This document shows, piece after piece, positions 49,172 to 58,574 of a DNA stretch of 64,000 bases (within the stretch, counting starts at the first letter, position 1; every line of letters begins with the position of its first letter). The translations under genes were made by a program, and so were the position numbers. This DNA comes from Bacteroidales bacterium (GTDB taxonomy: Bacteria > Bacteroidota > Bacteroidia > Bacteroidales > F082): assembly GCA_017395365.1 (NCBI GenBank), contig JAFPUN010000003.1:248001-312000 (forward strand), read 5' to 3'. Under the pieces are notes generated by a model. That model saw only the letters and a program-made list of their open reading frames with translations. It was not told the DNA's origin and did no database searches.

Positions 49172-51160
49172 ATGAAAAAACTCCTCCTCTTTACGCTCAT
49201 TATGCTTTGCGTGAGCGCCTTTGCCCAAAAGCAATACACCTTGCAATCGCCCGACAAGGACATCACCGTCACCATTGAGGCGGGCGAACAGCTTACCTAC
49301 GCTGTATCGCATGGAAACACCTGCGTATTGACGCCCTCGCCCATAGGGATGAAACTCACCGACGGCACCACGCTTGGCACAAAACCAGTCGTGAAAAGCG
49401 CCAAAACGCGCTCGGTCAACCAGTCTTTAACCTCACCCCTATACAAAAAAGCCGAAATCCCTGAAGTCTACGAGGAACTGACACTAACCTTCAAAGGCAA
49501 CTACAAAGTTGTCTTCCGCGCCTACGATGCTGGTGTGGCATACCGTTTCGAGACCGACTTCCGTAAGCCTATCATCATAGAAAACGAGACCGCAGATTTT
49601 AACTTTGACAAGGATTATCAAGGCCTTATCCCATATGTTTTAAGGCGTGCCGGACAAGAAGGTCCACTCATCGACCAGCAGTTCTACAACTCTTTTGAGA
49701 ACACCTACTCCCACATCAACCTCAACCAGATGGACCCCGAAAAGCTCGCCTTCTTACCTTTGCTGGTCGAACTCAAGGACGGGAAAAAAGCCGTCATTAC
49801 TGAAGCCGACTTGGAGGACTTCCCCGGCTTGTATCTACGTAACGCCAACGGCAAAAACGGACTCTCCGCCGTCCACGCGCCCTATCCCAAGACCCGCGAG
49901 CAAGGCGGCCACAACAACCTGCAATGGATTGTGAAAGAACGCGAGAACTACATTGCCAAGACCGCTGGCAAACGCGCTTTCCCTTGGCGCATCATCACCA
50001 TCTCTGAAAATGACAAAGAGCTAGCCGACAACGATTTGGTTTATCTCCTGGCCTCACCCAACCGCATTGGTGATGTCTCGTGGATCCAGCCTGGAAAGGT
50101 GGCGTGGGACTGGTGGAACGCATGGAACATCTATGGCGTCGACTTCAAGGCGGGCATCAACAACGATACCTATAAGTACTACATCGACTTCGCCTCGCAA
50201 TACGGCATCGAATATGTCATCCTCGATGAAGGATGGGCTGTCAACAAAAAGGCTGACCTCTTCCAAGTGGTGCCTGAAATCGACATCAAGGAACTGGTGG
50301 ACTATGGTGCCGAGCGCAATGTGGGCATCGTGCTTTGGGTGGGCTATGCCGCCATCGACAAGGACATGGAACATGTGTGCCAACACTATGCTGACATGGG
50401 CGTGAAAGGCTTCAAGGTCGACTTCATGGACGGCGACGACCAGATGATCGTCGACTTCTACTACCGCATGGCCGAGACCGCCGCCCGTCACCACCTCTTC
50501 ATCGACTTCCACGGTGCCTACAAGCCCACGGGCCTCAACCGTACTTATCCCAATGTGCTCAACCACGAGGGAGTGTATGGTCTCGAGCAAGCCAAATGGG
50601 ACAACGAGAGCGACCTTGTCACCAACGAAGTTACCATCCCCTTCATCCGCATGTTGGCCGGTCCGCTCGACTACACCCAAGGCGCGATGAAAAACGCCAA
50701 CAAGAACAACTTCGCCGCCATCTACACCGAGCCGATGAGCCAAGGCACGCGCTGCCGTCAGTTGGCTGAATATGTAATCTTTGAGTCCCCGTTCAATATG
50801 CTCTGCGACAGCCCGAGCAACTACATGAAGGAAGACGAATGCACCCAATTCATCGCTTCCGTTCCCACCACTTGGGATGAGACCATGGTGCTCGACGGCA
50901 AGGTGGGCGAATACCTCGTCATCGCCCGCCGCAAGGACTTCCGTTGGTATGTGGGTGCCATCACCAACTGGGAAGAACGCGACATAGAAATCGACCTCGG
51001 TGTGTTGCCCAACTTCGGCGCCAAGTCGGGCCACATCTTCCGCGACGGTCCCAATGCCAACCGCGTGGCTAAGGACTATGTGTCAGAACAAGCCCAAGTG
51101 TGGGGCAACAAGGTGAAAGTGCATCTCGCCAAAGGCGGCGGTGCCGTGATGGTGTTCTAA
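49172..51160 (+). CDS. GH97 family glycosidase (SusB-like alpha-glucosidase)
   Basis: 662-residue exported (beta/alpha)8-barrel enzyme of glycoside hydrolase family 97. It has a signal peptide (VSAFAQ) and an N-terminal beta-sandwich (YTLQSPDKDITVTIEAGEQL). The barrel shows KVAWDWWNAWN, YVILDEGWAVNK, GVKGFKVDFMDGDDQMIVDF and HLFIDFHGAYKPTGLNRTYP, then NHEGVYGLEQAKW, which carries family acidic residues, and a C-terminal sandwich. SusB degrades starch oligosaccharides; other GH97 members are alpha-galactosidases. No SusCD genes accompany it. Three small unknown proteins and a GH78 enzyme follow on the same strand. Confidence 0.95.
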   Translation: MKKLLLFTLIMLCVSAFAQKQYTLQSPDKDITVTIEAGEQLTYAVSHGNTCVLTPSPIGMKLTDGTTLGTKPVVKSAKTRSVNQSLTSPLYKKAEIPEVYEELTLTFKGNYKVVFRAYDAGVAYRFETDFRKPIIIENETADFNFDKDYQGLIPYVLRRAGQEGPLIDQQFYNSFENTYSHINLNQMDPEKLAFLPLLVELKDGKKAVITEADLEDFPGLYLRNANGKNGLSAVHAPYPKTREQGGHNNLQWIVKERENYIAKTAGKRAFPWRIITISENDKELADNDLVYLLASPNRIGDVSWIQPGKVAWDWWNAWNIYGVDFKAGINNDTYKYYIDFASQYGIEYVILDEGWAVNKKADLFQVVPEIDIKELVDYGAERNVGIVLWVGYAAIDKDMEHVCQHYADMGVKGFKVDFMDGDDQMIVDFYYRMAETAARHHLFIDFHGAYKPTGLNRTYPNVLNHEGVYGLEQAKWDNESDLVTNEVTIPFIRMLAGPLDYTQGAMKNANKNNFAAIYTEPMSQGTRCRQLAEYVIFESPFNMLCDSPSNYMKEDECTQFIASVPTTWDETMVLDGKVGEYLVIARRKDFRWYVGAITNWEERDIEIDLGVLPNFGAKSGHIFRDGPNANRVAKDYVSEQAQVWGNKVKVHLAKGGGAVMVF

Positions 51161-51198
51161 TTCGATGATATTGAGAAAACCACCAAAACAATAATACC

Positions 51199-51864
51199 AT
51201 GAAAAGACACATCATTCTTGCTCTTATTGCATTGACATTGGTTTCGTGCGGTGGAGCACAACAACAAAACCTGTCAAATGAAAAGTTGATCGACAATTTC
51301 GCAGCACTTGTCGACACACCAGCAACTGAAAACCCAGACGAGAACACTTTTCCCGAACTGGTGTTCGAAGACTTTGACTTCGAAAAAGCAGACGACAACG
51401 AATCTGTTGTCGTCCCACAAGTGCTGCTGAATGCCCAAAAGATGATAATCAATGGGAAGCAAGTAAAGATTACCGATGGAAAGAAAGAAATAACCGCGCA
51501 GATAGACCTTAAAGAAAGCTATGAAGATATTAGTTCTGACGGGGTTTATTCTTGGGTGTTTAATACTAAAGATAACGACGCCCTACCAAAAGTGAACTAT
51601 ATTTCCATCGAGACCAACTATCCCGTGGAGCACATGGAGCAGATGCAACCCTATATGGGCGCCGAACACGCTCCACTTAAAATTACCGTCGACAACATTG
51701 GCAACTACTATCCCAAGCGCTTTAACCAATGGAAGGACATTAGACGCAAATTGTTGGCCAATTGTCCTTCCAACGGAGAGTATTACGACAACATGGATTG
51801 GGCAAATAGCGATCAAACCACAGAAGGCTTGGAAGCATTACGAGGCATTGATGGAGACCACTAA
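51199..51864 (+). CDS. Hypothetical lipoprotein, 221 aa
   Basis: Unrecognised. The N-terminus is a lipoprotein signal (TLVSCGGAQ, Cys17). The mature part is acidic, with an Asp/Glu-rich linker (ENTFPELVFEDFDFEKADDN) and a beta-rich core (MIINGKQVKITDGKKEITAQ). Terminal residues are polar. It starts 38 bases after the GH97 stop and is probably in the same transcript. Confidence 0.75.
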   Translation: MKRHIILALIALTLVSCGGAQQQNLSNEKLIDNFAALVDTPATENPDENTFPELVFEDFDFEKADDNESVVVPQVLLNAQKMIINGKQVKITDGKKEITAQIDLKESYEDISSDGVYSWVFNTKDNDALPKVNYISIETNYPVEHMEQMQPYMGAEHAPLKITVDNIGNYYPKRFNQWKDIRRKLLANCPSNGEYYDNMDWANSDQTTEGLEALRGIDGDH

Positions 51865-51932
51865 AGAAAAGAATAACAAACAACCATTACAATAACTTAC
51901 TTATGTCAAACTAATAACGAAAGGAACAAACT

Positions 51933-52358
51933 ATGATTAATTTGATTGGAAAATGGAAAGCTGCAGAGATGGTTTACTTCAACGAAGAAAAAGGCACCAT
52001 GGATTGGGCCAAGGTAGAAGACATCCTTGCAAAAGACGATCTCGACAAGGACACACGCTTTATGGCCAATATGGTGTATGTGTTCGGCGAAGACGGCACG
52101 ATTACCATGTTGACTCCCTTGCCTGAAGGTGTCAGCCAAGCCGAAGTGGATGCTGCCGTGAAGGCCGGCCAACTTGAATTAAGAGACGGCATGATGTTCA
52201 TGGGAGAACAGCATTGGAAGGTCGAAGACGGAAAGAATATGACCGATACGGGCCTCGAAGGCGAATTGCTGGGCGAGAAGGTTGGCCCGTGGGAGGAAGT
52301 CAAAGAAATCGATGAAAAAACCATCCAGATAATGCTTTATCGCTTGAAGAAAGTCTAA
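51933..52358 (+). CDS. Lipocalin-like cytosolic protein, 141 aa
   Basis: No signal peptide. The sequence starts MINLIGKWKAAEMVYFNEEK and continues as predicted beta strands (MANMVYVFGEDGTITMLTPL, then GQLELRDGMMFMGEQHW), which resembles lipocalin-like domains where GKW opens the barrel. Ligand unknown. It is followed after 4 bases by the next gene, implying co-translation. Confidence 0.7.
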   Translation: MINLIGKWKAAEMVYFNEEKGTMDWAKVEDILAKDDLDKDTRFMANMVYVFGEDGTITMLTPLPEGVSQAEVDAAVKAGQLELRDGMMFMGEQHWKVEDGKNMTDTGLEGELLGEKVGPWEEVKEIDEKTIQIMLYRLKKV

Positions 52359-52362
52359 CTTG

Positions 52363-52797
52363 GTGATAGACATCTTTTTCGAGAAAGAGTATTGGGTGGT
52401 GGATTTCCTGCCCAAACAGGTTCCAGAAAATGCCGGAGGAAGGTTTTTCTCCGTAGAAGACTATTATCTAGAGCCATCGCGCTATGTTGTCCTACGGGAA
52501 CAGTTCTCCGACATCCTGTTGAAGCTGTATTGTTACTATGATTTGCGTTTGTTCATAGGCGACGACACCGAAGGCCTCGTCAACCCTGACCCAGAGAGAC
52601 TCGCCGACCTTGTCAAAGGCAACCAGGATAATTTATGCATCCTCGTAGGCACATCAGATGCCCTCATTACTGTGAGCCGCGACGACACTTGTATGACCGC
52701 TTACGCGCCCGCCGAAGACTTGCTGGAACTGATTCGGGCACTTGCGGGGGCGGTGGGATTGTTTGTTTGGAAACCAGCCGTTCAATCTGATATGTAA
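52363..52797 (+). CDS. Hypothetical protein, 144 aa (GTG start)
   Basis: Unrecognised. No ATG is available at the beginning; the GTG at 52363, 4 bases after the preceding stop, is the best start (a TTG lies just before it). Features are an IDIFFEKEYWVVDFLPKQ opening, a PSRYVVLREQFSDILLKLYC segment and NLCILVGTSDALITVSRDD. No signal peptide, membrane segment or metal motif is visible. It probably belongs to the unit with the lipocalin-like gene. Confidence 0.65.
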   Translation: MIDIFFEKEYWVVDFLPKQVPENAGGRFFSVEDYYLEPSRYVVLREQFSDILLKLYCYYDLRLFIGDDTEGLVNPDPERLADLVKGNQDNLCILVGTSDALITVSRDDTCMTAYAPAEDLLELIRALAGAVGLFVWKPAVQSDM

Positions 52798-52835
52798 TCC
52801 AGAACAAACAATAAACATTTGATAAACAGTACACC

Positions 52836-55610
52836 ATGAAATATCGACTCCTATTCTTCCTCACACTTGCAGCAACATCCCTATTGCTTTTCGCCTGCAA
52901 CGACAAGCTCAACATCACCATCACCAACCCCAATGTGGAACAACAAGTCCACGAGCAGCCTTTGGCCACGGCGCAGCCGCGTTTCAGTTGGAATTATGGG
53001 ACCGACCGCCGAAGTGATGAAGAAAATCCAACCACGGAAAGTGAGGTCATGCAACAAAACTACCGCATCATCGTGGCCACAACCGCCGAAAACGCCAAAA
53101 AAAGCATCGGCGACCTTTGGGATTCGGGTGTGGTTCCTTCAAATCAAATGCTTTACATCCCTTATACAGGCAAGGAGCTGAAAAGCCGCGACAAGGCCTA
53201 CTGGAAAGTCATCACGACGGTGACAGCTAAAGGTGGAAAGAAAGCCAAGCTTGCAAGCGAAGTCAAATCGTTTGAAATCAGTCTGTTGAACCAAGACGAC
53301 TGGCAGGCCAAATGGATTGGCCATGAGTTTGAGGACGATGTGCTGATAGGGAAAACCCGATTGGCAGCGCGTTATCTCCGCAAGGAATTTGCCCTCAAAA
53401 GCGAGGTCAGCGAGGCGAGGCTCTATGTCAGCGGCATGGGCGTTTATAGCGCCTACCTCAATGGACGGGAAATCGCGCCCGAGGAACTGCTGAAGCCTAC
53501 GCTTTCATGGTACTCGAAGCGCGTGTATTTCAACACCTATGATGTGACCAAGATGCTCCAGCAAGGCGACAACGCCGTGGGCATTATCCTTGAAGGCGGA
53601 CGCTATACTTCCCTCCGCTACAACGCCGCCAATCCCAATTGGGATGGCACAGACCATGTGTTTGGCTTCGGTACGCCACGACTGCTTCTGCAACTCGAAG
53701 TGACGTATAAGGATGGCCAAAAGGAGACCATCGTCAGCGATGAGACATGGAAGATTACCAACCGTGGCCCCATCCGCACCGCCAACGAATGGGATGGCGA
53801 GACCTATGACGGAAACTTTGACCTCGGCGACTGGAACCAAGCCGACTACGATGATTCCGCATGGCATCAAGCCGAACTTGTAGAAGCCCCAGAAGGTCAA
53901 CTCACGGCCCAACCCAATCCTAACATCACGGTGATGGAGAAACTGAAACCTGTCAGTCTGTTCCAAAAAGGTGACAAATGGTATCTTGACATGGGCCAAA
54001 ACATGGTCGGCTTCATCGATATGAAGGCTCGCGGACAACAACCCAGAGACACCATCACCCTGCGTTATGCCGAACTACTCACCCCCGACAGCCTTCTCTA
54101 TACCGCCAACCTGCGCAGTTCCGAAAACACCGATCGTTTTATTGTTGACTGTAGAGACGTGGCGCGCCGCGTCTCTACAAACCAACAATCAACAATACAC
54201 TGGCACCCGATGTTCGTCTACCATGGTTTCCGTTACGTTGAAATCTCTGGCCTGCGCGAGGCGCCCAATTTGGACGACTTCGAAGGCTGGGTCATCTATG
54301 ACGAGATGCCCGTAACGGGTTCGTTTGAGACCTCCAACGAGATCATCAATGCGGTGTACCACAACGCCTACTGGGGCATCCGCAGCAACTACCGCTCCAT
54401 GCCCACCGACTGCCCGCAACGCGATGAACGCATGGGCTGGACAGGCGATCGCACTACGGGTAACTACGGCGAGTCGTATATCTTCAATAACCACCAACTT
54501 TACGCCAAGTGGCTCACCGATGGCGACGACAGCCAACAGGAAAATGGCTCGTTGGCCAATGTCATCCCGCCCTATTGGCGTGGCTACACCGACAACATGA
54601 CCTGGCCTGGCGCCATGATCACCGTGACGGACATGCTTTATACCCGCTTTGGCGACTTGGAGCCCATCCGCCAACACTATGTAGCTTGGAAGAAGTGGAT
54701 GCTCCACATGAAAAACGACTATATGCGGGCCGGCCTCATGCCCCGCGACACTTACGGCGATTGGTGCATGCCGCCCGAGTCGCTTGAACTCATCCACTCC
54801 AATGACGCGACCCGCATTACCGATGCGACGGTCATCTCCACGCCGTTCTACTGCTACCTCTGCGGCAAGATGGCCAAATTCGCCGAGATTTTAGGCTTCG
54901 ATGAAGATGTGGCATTCTTCCAGAAGGAAATTACCACCTCCACCATCGCCTTCAACGACAAGTATTTCAACCGTGTGACAGGCGTCTACGCCAACAACAC
55001 CGTCACTGCCAATATCCTGCCCTTGTGGTTTGGCATGGTACCTAAAGGTTTGGAAGACAAGGTGATGGAAAACATCGTGGACAAGACCGAGAACGAATGT
55101 GGCGGCCATGTCTCGACGGGCGTGGTCGGCATCCAGCAGCTGATGCGTTGCCTGACAGAATACGGCCACGGCGACCTTGCTTTCAAGATTGCCTCCAACG
55201 ACACCTATCCGAGCTGGGGGTACATGTATCGTAACGGTGCTACCACCATTTGGGAACTTTGGAATGGCAATACCGCCGATCCTGCCATGAACTCTGGCAA
55301 CCATGTCATGCTCCTTGGTGACCTCATCCTTTGGGAATACGAATACCTCGGTGGCATCCGTGCCTTGGAGCCAGGCTATAGCAAAATCCAACTCAAGCCT
55401 TATCCCATTGAGGGACTGGATGTTGTGAATTGTGCCTACAACTCTGTTTCAGGTCGCATAGAAAGCAATTGGAAACGCGAAGGCAAACGATTTGAATGGG
55501 ATTTCACCATCCCTGCCAACACTACAGCAGAGGTCTGTCTGCCTACGGCAAACGGTTATGAGGTGAAAACCTACGGCAGCGGGAAATACCATCTGTCGTC
55601 TGAGTTGTGA
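52836..55610 (+). CDS. GH78 alpha-L-rhamnosidase, lipoprotein
   Basis: 924-residue enzyme that releases rhamnose from plant polysaccharides (rhamnogalacturonan) or flavonoids. It has a lipoprotein signal (LLLFACNDK), an N-terminal fibronectin-like domain, the lectin-like domain (LYVSGMGVYSAYLNGREIAP, then YFNTYDVTKMLQQGDNAVGI), the catalytic (alpha/alpha)6 barrel (PTDCPQRDERMGWTGDRTTG, carrying catalytic acids) and the C-terminal sandwich. A 30-bp palindrome (54150-54179) is inserted in frame, giving CRDVARRVST in a loop just before the conserved HPMFVYHGFRYVEISG. The gene otherwise has no frameshift. No T9SS domain, consistent with lipoprotein anchoring. Confidence 0.95.
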   Translation: MKYRLLFFLTLAATSLLLFACNDKLNITITNPNVEQQVHEQPLATAQPRFSWNYGTDRRSDEENPTTESEVMQQNYRIIVATTAENAKKSIGDLWDSGVVPSNQMLYIPYTGKELKSRDKAYWKVITTVTAKGGKKAKLASEVKSFEISLLNQDDWQAKWIGHEFEDDVLIGKTRLAARYLRKEFALKSEVSEARLYVSGMGVYSAYLNGREIAPEELLKPTLSWYSKRVYFNTYDVTKMLQQGDNAVGIILEGGRYTSLRYNAANPNWDGTDHVFGFGTPRLLLQLEVTYKDGQKETIVSDETWKITNRGPIRTANEWDGETYDGNFDLGDWNQADYDDSAWHQAELVEAPEGQLTAQPNPNITVMEKLKPVSLFQKGDKWYLDMGQNMVGFIDMKARGQQPRDTITLRYAELLTPDSLLYTANLRSSENTDRFIVDCRDVARRVSTNQQSTIHWHPMFVYHGFRYVEISGLREAPNLDDFEGWVIYDEMPVTGSFETSNEIINAVYHNAYWGIRSNYRSMPTDCPQRDERMGWTGDRTTGNYGESYIFNNHQLYAKWLTDGDDSQQENGSLANVIPPYWRGYTDNMTWPGAMITVTDMLYTRFGDLEPIRQHYVAWKKWMLHMKNDYMRAGLMPRDTYGDWCMPPESLELIHSNDATRITDATVISTPFYCYLCGKMAKFAEILGFDEDVAFFQKEITTSTIAFNDKYFNRVTGVYANNTVTANILPLWFGMVPKGLEDKVMENIVDKTENECGGHVSTGVVGIQQLMRCLTEYGHGDLAFKIASNDTYPSWGYMYRNGATTIWELWNGNTADPAMNSGNHVMLLGDLILWEYEYLGGIRALEPGYSKIQLKPYPIEGLDVVNCAYNSVSGRIESNWKREGKRFEWDFTIPANTTAEVCLPTANGYEVKTYGSGKYHLSSEL
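54150..54179. repeat. 30-bp palindromic element, copy 4, inserted in frame in the GH78 gene
   Basis: TGTAGAGACGTGGCGCGCCG followed by CGTCTCTACA is almost perfectly self-complementary. Outer flanks ATTGTTGAC (54141-54149) and CAACAAT words (54183-54196) extend the symmetry. The host frame reads CRDVARRVST across it. The 30-bp length preserves the frame. Confidence 0.9.
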
Positions 55611-55632
55611 TTAATCAAACTTCATTAGCTTC

Positions 55633-55707
55633 TTAGCTGTAAGCAATCAGCCGTCAGTTTTCAGCTTGGTAGCACCAAGGCTGACTGCTGATGGCTGACT
55701 GCTGACG
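55633..55707. repeat. Dispersed GTCAGC-type repeat, copy 2
   Basis: 55633-55674 matches the reverse complement of 25958-25999 at 40 of 42 positions, and the rest (CTGACTGCTGATGGCTGACT) matches its flank. It lies between the GH78 stop and the convergent ruvC end. Confidence 0.85.
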
Positions 55708-55726
55708 ACTTTTGATCATTTACTTA

Positions 55727-56314
55727 TTATGATTTCTTCACCCTATCCGGATTCTCGGCGATAAACTGGCTCCAGTCGGGGCGACGGTGCGCCTTGGCCT
55801 TCTCTGTGGTGTGTTTGGTATAATTCACATCCTTGCCCTTCGAGATGGAGTGGCACACTGCCGCAGCCACGGCATCAGTGGCATCAAAAAATTGGGGGTC
55901 TTCCTCGGTCTTGAGGATGAAATGCACCATCTTGGCCACCTGTTCCTTTGAGGCATTGCCGTTGCCCGTGATGTTCTGCTTGATGGTCTTCGGCGAATAC
56001 TCAAAAATGGGAATGTCGCGGTAAAGCGCAGCCGCCATGGCCACGCCTTGGGCGCGTCCCAGTTTCAACATCGACTGCACATTCTTCCCAAAGAAAGGTG
56101 CTTCGATGGCCAGTTCATCAGGATGGTACTCATCTATGATTTCCAATACGCGCTCAAAAATCTTCTTTAGCTTAAGCGCTTGGTTTTCTAGCTTTTTCAA
56201 ATTGATAACCCCCATCGTAAGGAGTTCCATCTGCTTACCTTGCTCGCGGATAACGCCATAGCCCATCACCATCGTGCCAGGGTCGATGCCCAATATGATC
56301 TTTTCTGAATCCAT
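55727..56314 (-). CDS. ruvC: Holliday junction endonuclease RuvC
   Basis: 195-residue nuclease that resolves Holliday junctions with RuvAB. Catalytic acids are in IILGIDPGTMVMGYG (Asp8), LAIEAPFFGKN (Glu) and FDATDAVAAAVCHS (Asp pair). The basic C-terminal tail is slightly longer than in E. coli. The promoter box is at 56328-56335. It is monocistronic and divergent from the AAA ATPase gene. Confidence 0.95.
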   Translation of the reverse strand: MDSEKIILGIDPGTMVMGYGVIREQGKQMELLTMGVINLKKLENQALKLKKIFERVLEIIDEYHPDELAIEAPFFGKNVQSMLKLGRAQGVAMAAALYRDIPIFEYSPKTIKQNITGNGNASKEQVAKMVHFILKTEEDPQFFDATDAVAAAVCHSISKGKDVNYTKHTTEKAKAHRRPDWSQFIAENPDRVKKS

Positions 56315-56327
56315 ACTCGATTTTTGG

Positions 56328-56335
56328 CAAAGATA
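56328..56335 (-). promoter_or_regulatory. Promoter -7 box of ruvC
   Basis: The minus strand reads TATCTTTG followed by C, 13 bases upstream of the ruvC ATG, so the leader is short. Confidence 0.5.
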
Positions 56336-56480
56336 GAGAATTAATGGCGAATAGGACCCAAAGAAAAAACAATTCTCTTTTTTGGCGTTTTTTTCATTTC
56401 AAGGTTGAAAAAACGGTTCAATGCCACTATAGAATAAGGAATGCACCGGAACAATATAAAGATTAACAAAACCTACCACC

Positions 56481-58229
56481 ATGAGACGCAGACCTTCATC
56501 CGACTTCTTGTATGACGACGACTTCGACGGCGACACCCATGAAAAAAACACACAAGAGAAACCTCTGAACAAGACACAACTCAAGTCCATGACCCTCTTG
56601 GACAAGTTGGAACACCTTATCGAGTTGACCAAAAGCTGTGGTCTTGACAACACCTTCTTCAAGATCCATAAACTCTTGATAGAATCGGTAGCCAACGAAT
56701 TGGTTATCACTCCTGTACAAACTGTTTTATTATGTCCTTTCATCTCCATGCCTGGAAGAAGTCTTGACGACAGCGACTTGCAGCACTATTTTCAATGCAC
56801 CAGCATCACCATCATGCGTCATTGGGACGAGCTGACAGGTTTGCGCCGGCGCCGCTACATCCGCAACTGCGGTGGCTTCAACCGAGGCAACATGTGCCTG
56901 ACAGAGAAGGCCCGCCTCGCCCTCTGCAAAAACCAACCCTTACCCGTTATCAACATTACTGGTTTGAGTGCCGCTGACTTCATGAGCCATTTTCGCTCAT
57001 TAGTCGTCGACAACGAAAAAAACCGTGAAATGGACGCCGAAGAGCTGTTGCAAGAGACCATGGAGCTTATCCGAGCAAACCAGCATCTGGAAATCGCACA
57101 AGCCATCAACAATCTCCAGGTCGATGACGAAGCCAAGATGGTCATCCTCACCTACTGCAAAGCTCTCGTCAAAGACAAGCAGGACGGCATCCCGCTCAAT
57201 TACTTCGATGACCTCATCGAAGACTATTATGAATTCAAGGAAGCCATCCTTAACGGTAAGCATCCCTTCATCACGGAGGGTCTGCTGGAACACAGGAAGG
57301 TGGATGACTTCTTCTCGCGCGACGTCTTCGCACTCACCGACAAAGCACGCAAACTGCTGCTCAAAGAGTACGATGTCCCAAAACGCGAGATCGTAGCCGA
57401 AACGCCAAACAGCGATGTCATTCGGAGCAAAGACATCAAGCCTAAACCCATGTACTACTGCGATGAGGACGAAGGCCAAATCAACACACTCTTTGGCTTA
57501 CTCGAAGACAAGAAGCTGACCTCTATCCGCAAGCGTCTGGAGAAAGCCAACCTGCGCAAGGGATTCAACTGTCTCTTCTATGGTGCCCCAGGCACCGGAA
57601 AGACCGAGACTGCCTTACAACTGGCCCGAGCCACAGGTCGCGACATCATGCAAGTCGACATCTCCTCAATTCGTGACAAGTGGTATGGAGAGACCGAAAA
57701 GATAGTCAAAAGCATTTTCGAGAACTACGCGCAACTGGTGAAGCGTTCGCCAAAAATCCCCATCTTGCTCATCAACGAGGCCGACGCCATCCTCTCGGTG
57801 CGCACCAACATCGGCGGCAGCAACCCCAGCATCGACAAGACCGAGAACGCCATCCAGAACATCCTGTTGGAGGCTATGGAGAACATCGATGGCATCATGA
57901 TAGCCACCACCAACCTGACATGCAATCTCGATAGCGCTTTCGACCGACGCTTTTTATATAAGGTGGAGTTTCACCAGCCTAGCGTTGAGGCAAAGACCCA
58001 CATCTGGAAGGTCTTCTTACCCGACCTCAACACGGCCGATGCCCGCTGGCTGGCACGCTCCTTCGACTTCAGCGGAGGCCAGATTGAGAACATCGCACGC
58101 AAAGTCATGGTCGACCACCTGCTCTTCGGTGACACACCCGACCTTGCCCGTATCGAGGAGATTTGTATAAAGGAGCAAATCTCGGGACGAACAGGTGGCA
58201 ATCGCAGGCCGATTGGATTCAACAGTTAG
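56481..58229 (+). CDS. AAA+ ATPase with tandem N-terminal winged-helix-like repeats
   Basis: 582 residues. The C-terminal half is a classical AAA module: Walker A LFYGAPGTGKTETALQLAR (about residue 367), a Walker B in which Asp is replaced, ILLINEADAIL (NE instead of DE), sensor-1 IMIATTNL and the arginine-finger region SAFDRRFLYKVEF. The N-terminal half has two stretches resembling winged-helix ends (GNMCLTEKARLALCKN and FSRDVFALTDKARKLLLKEY). Some Bacteroidota AAA proteins share this NEAD variant, which usually still binds ATP. Target unknown. A sigma factor gene follows after a 345-base gap. Confidence 0.85.
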   Translation: MRRRPSSDFLYDDDFDGDTHEKNTQEKPLNKTQLKSMTLLDKLEHLIELTKSCGLDNTFFKIHKLLIESVANELVITPVQTVLLCPFISMPGRSLDDSDLQHYFQCTSITIMRHWDELTGLRRRRYIRNCGGFNRGNMCLTEKARLALCKNQPLPVINITGLSAADFMSHFRSLVVDNEKNREMDAEELLQETMELIRANQHLEIAQAINNLQVDDEAKMVILTYCKALVKDKQDGIPLNYFDDLIEDYYEFKEAILNGKHPFITEGLLEHRKVDDFFSRDVFALTDKARKLLLKEYDVPKREIVAETPNSDVIRSKDIKPKPMYYCDEDEGQINTLFGLLEDKKLTSIRKRLEKANLRKGFNCLFYGAPGTGKTETALQLARATGRDIMQVDISSIRDKWYGETEKIVKSIFENYAQLVKRSPKIPILLINEADAILSVRTNIGGSNPSIDKTENAIQNILLEAMENIDGIMIATTNLTCNLDSAFDRRFLYKVEFHQPSVEAKTHIWKVFLPDLNTADARWLARSFDFSGGQIENIARKVMVDHLLFGDTPDLARIEEICIKEQISGRTGGNRRPIGFNS

Positions 58230-58574
58230 ACTCCCAAAGACCCATGGCTCCAAAAAAAGTCATGGGTCTTCCCCATGGTAACCGCGATACAAACAAGCAT
58301 AAAAGGGTTACCAAAACTTTTTTCAACTTTTTTTTGTTTTGGACTAAGGGTAAAAGCCAAGTTATGTGTTTCGAATAAGGAGCGAGAAAAAATGATAAAA
58401 AAACGAAAAGATCTGATAGGATTTTTGACTGTTCTCGCTCTTTTATAAAGATTATGACTCACAGCATTTGACCTTTTTTACGGCTTCTTTAGGTTTGTGC
58501 CCTTTTTTGCCTTGCCTAAAAATGAGATAAACAACTGGTTAACAATAATATAAACAAAAAAAAAACAGTCACCC
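58230..58574. other. Intergenic region with two hairpins, AAA gene to sigma gene
   Basis: A perfect 10-bp stem AAGACCCATG / CATGGGTCTT (58236-58270 region) follows the AAA stop but lacks a T-run. A second stem, GAGCGAGAA (58380-58388) with TTCTCGCTC (58432-58440), is followed by TTTT and could terminate transcription. The rest is A/T-rich, with no clear ORF or TAnnTTTG box before the sigma gene. Confidence 0.45.

Noticed and set aside
50054-51034. A 326-codon minus-strand frame inside the GH97 gene
   Set aside because: Shadow of the highly biased GH97 coding sequence, whose sense protein has clear family motifs.
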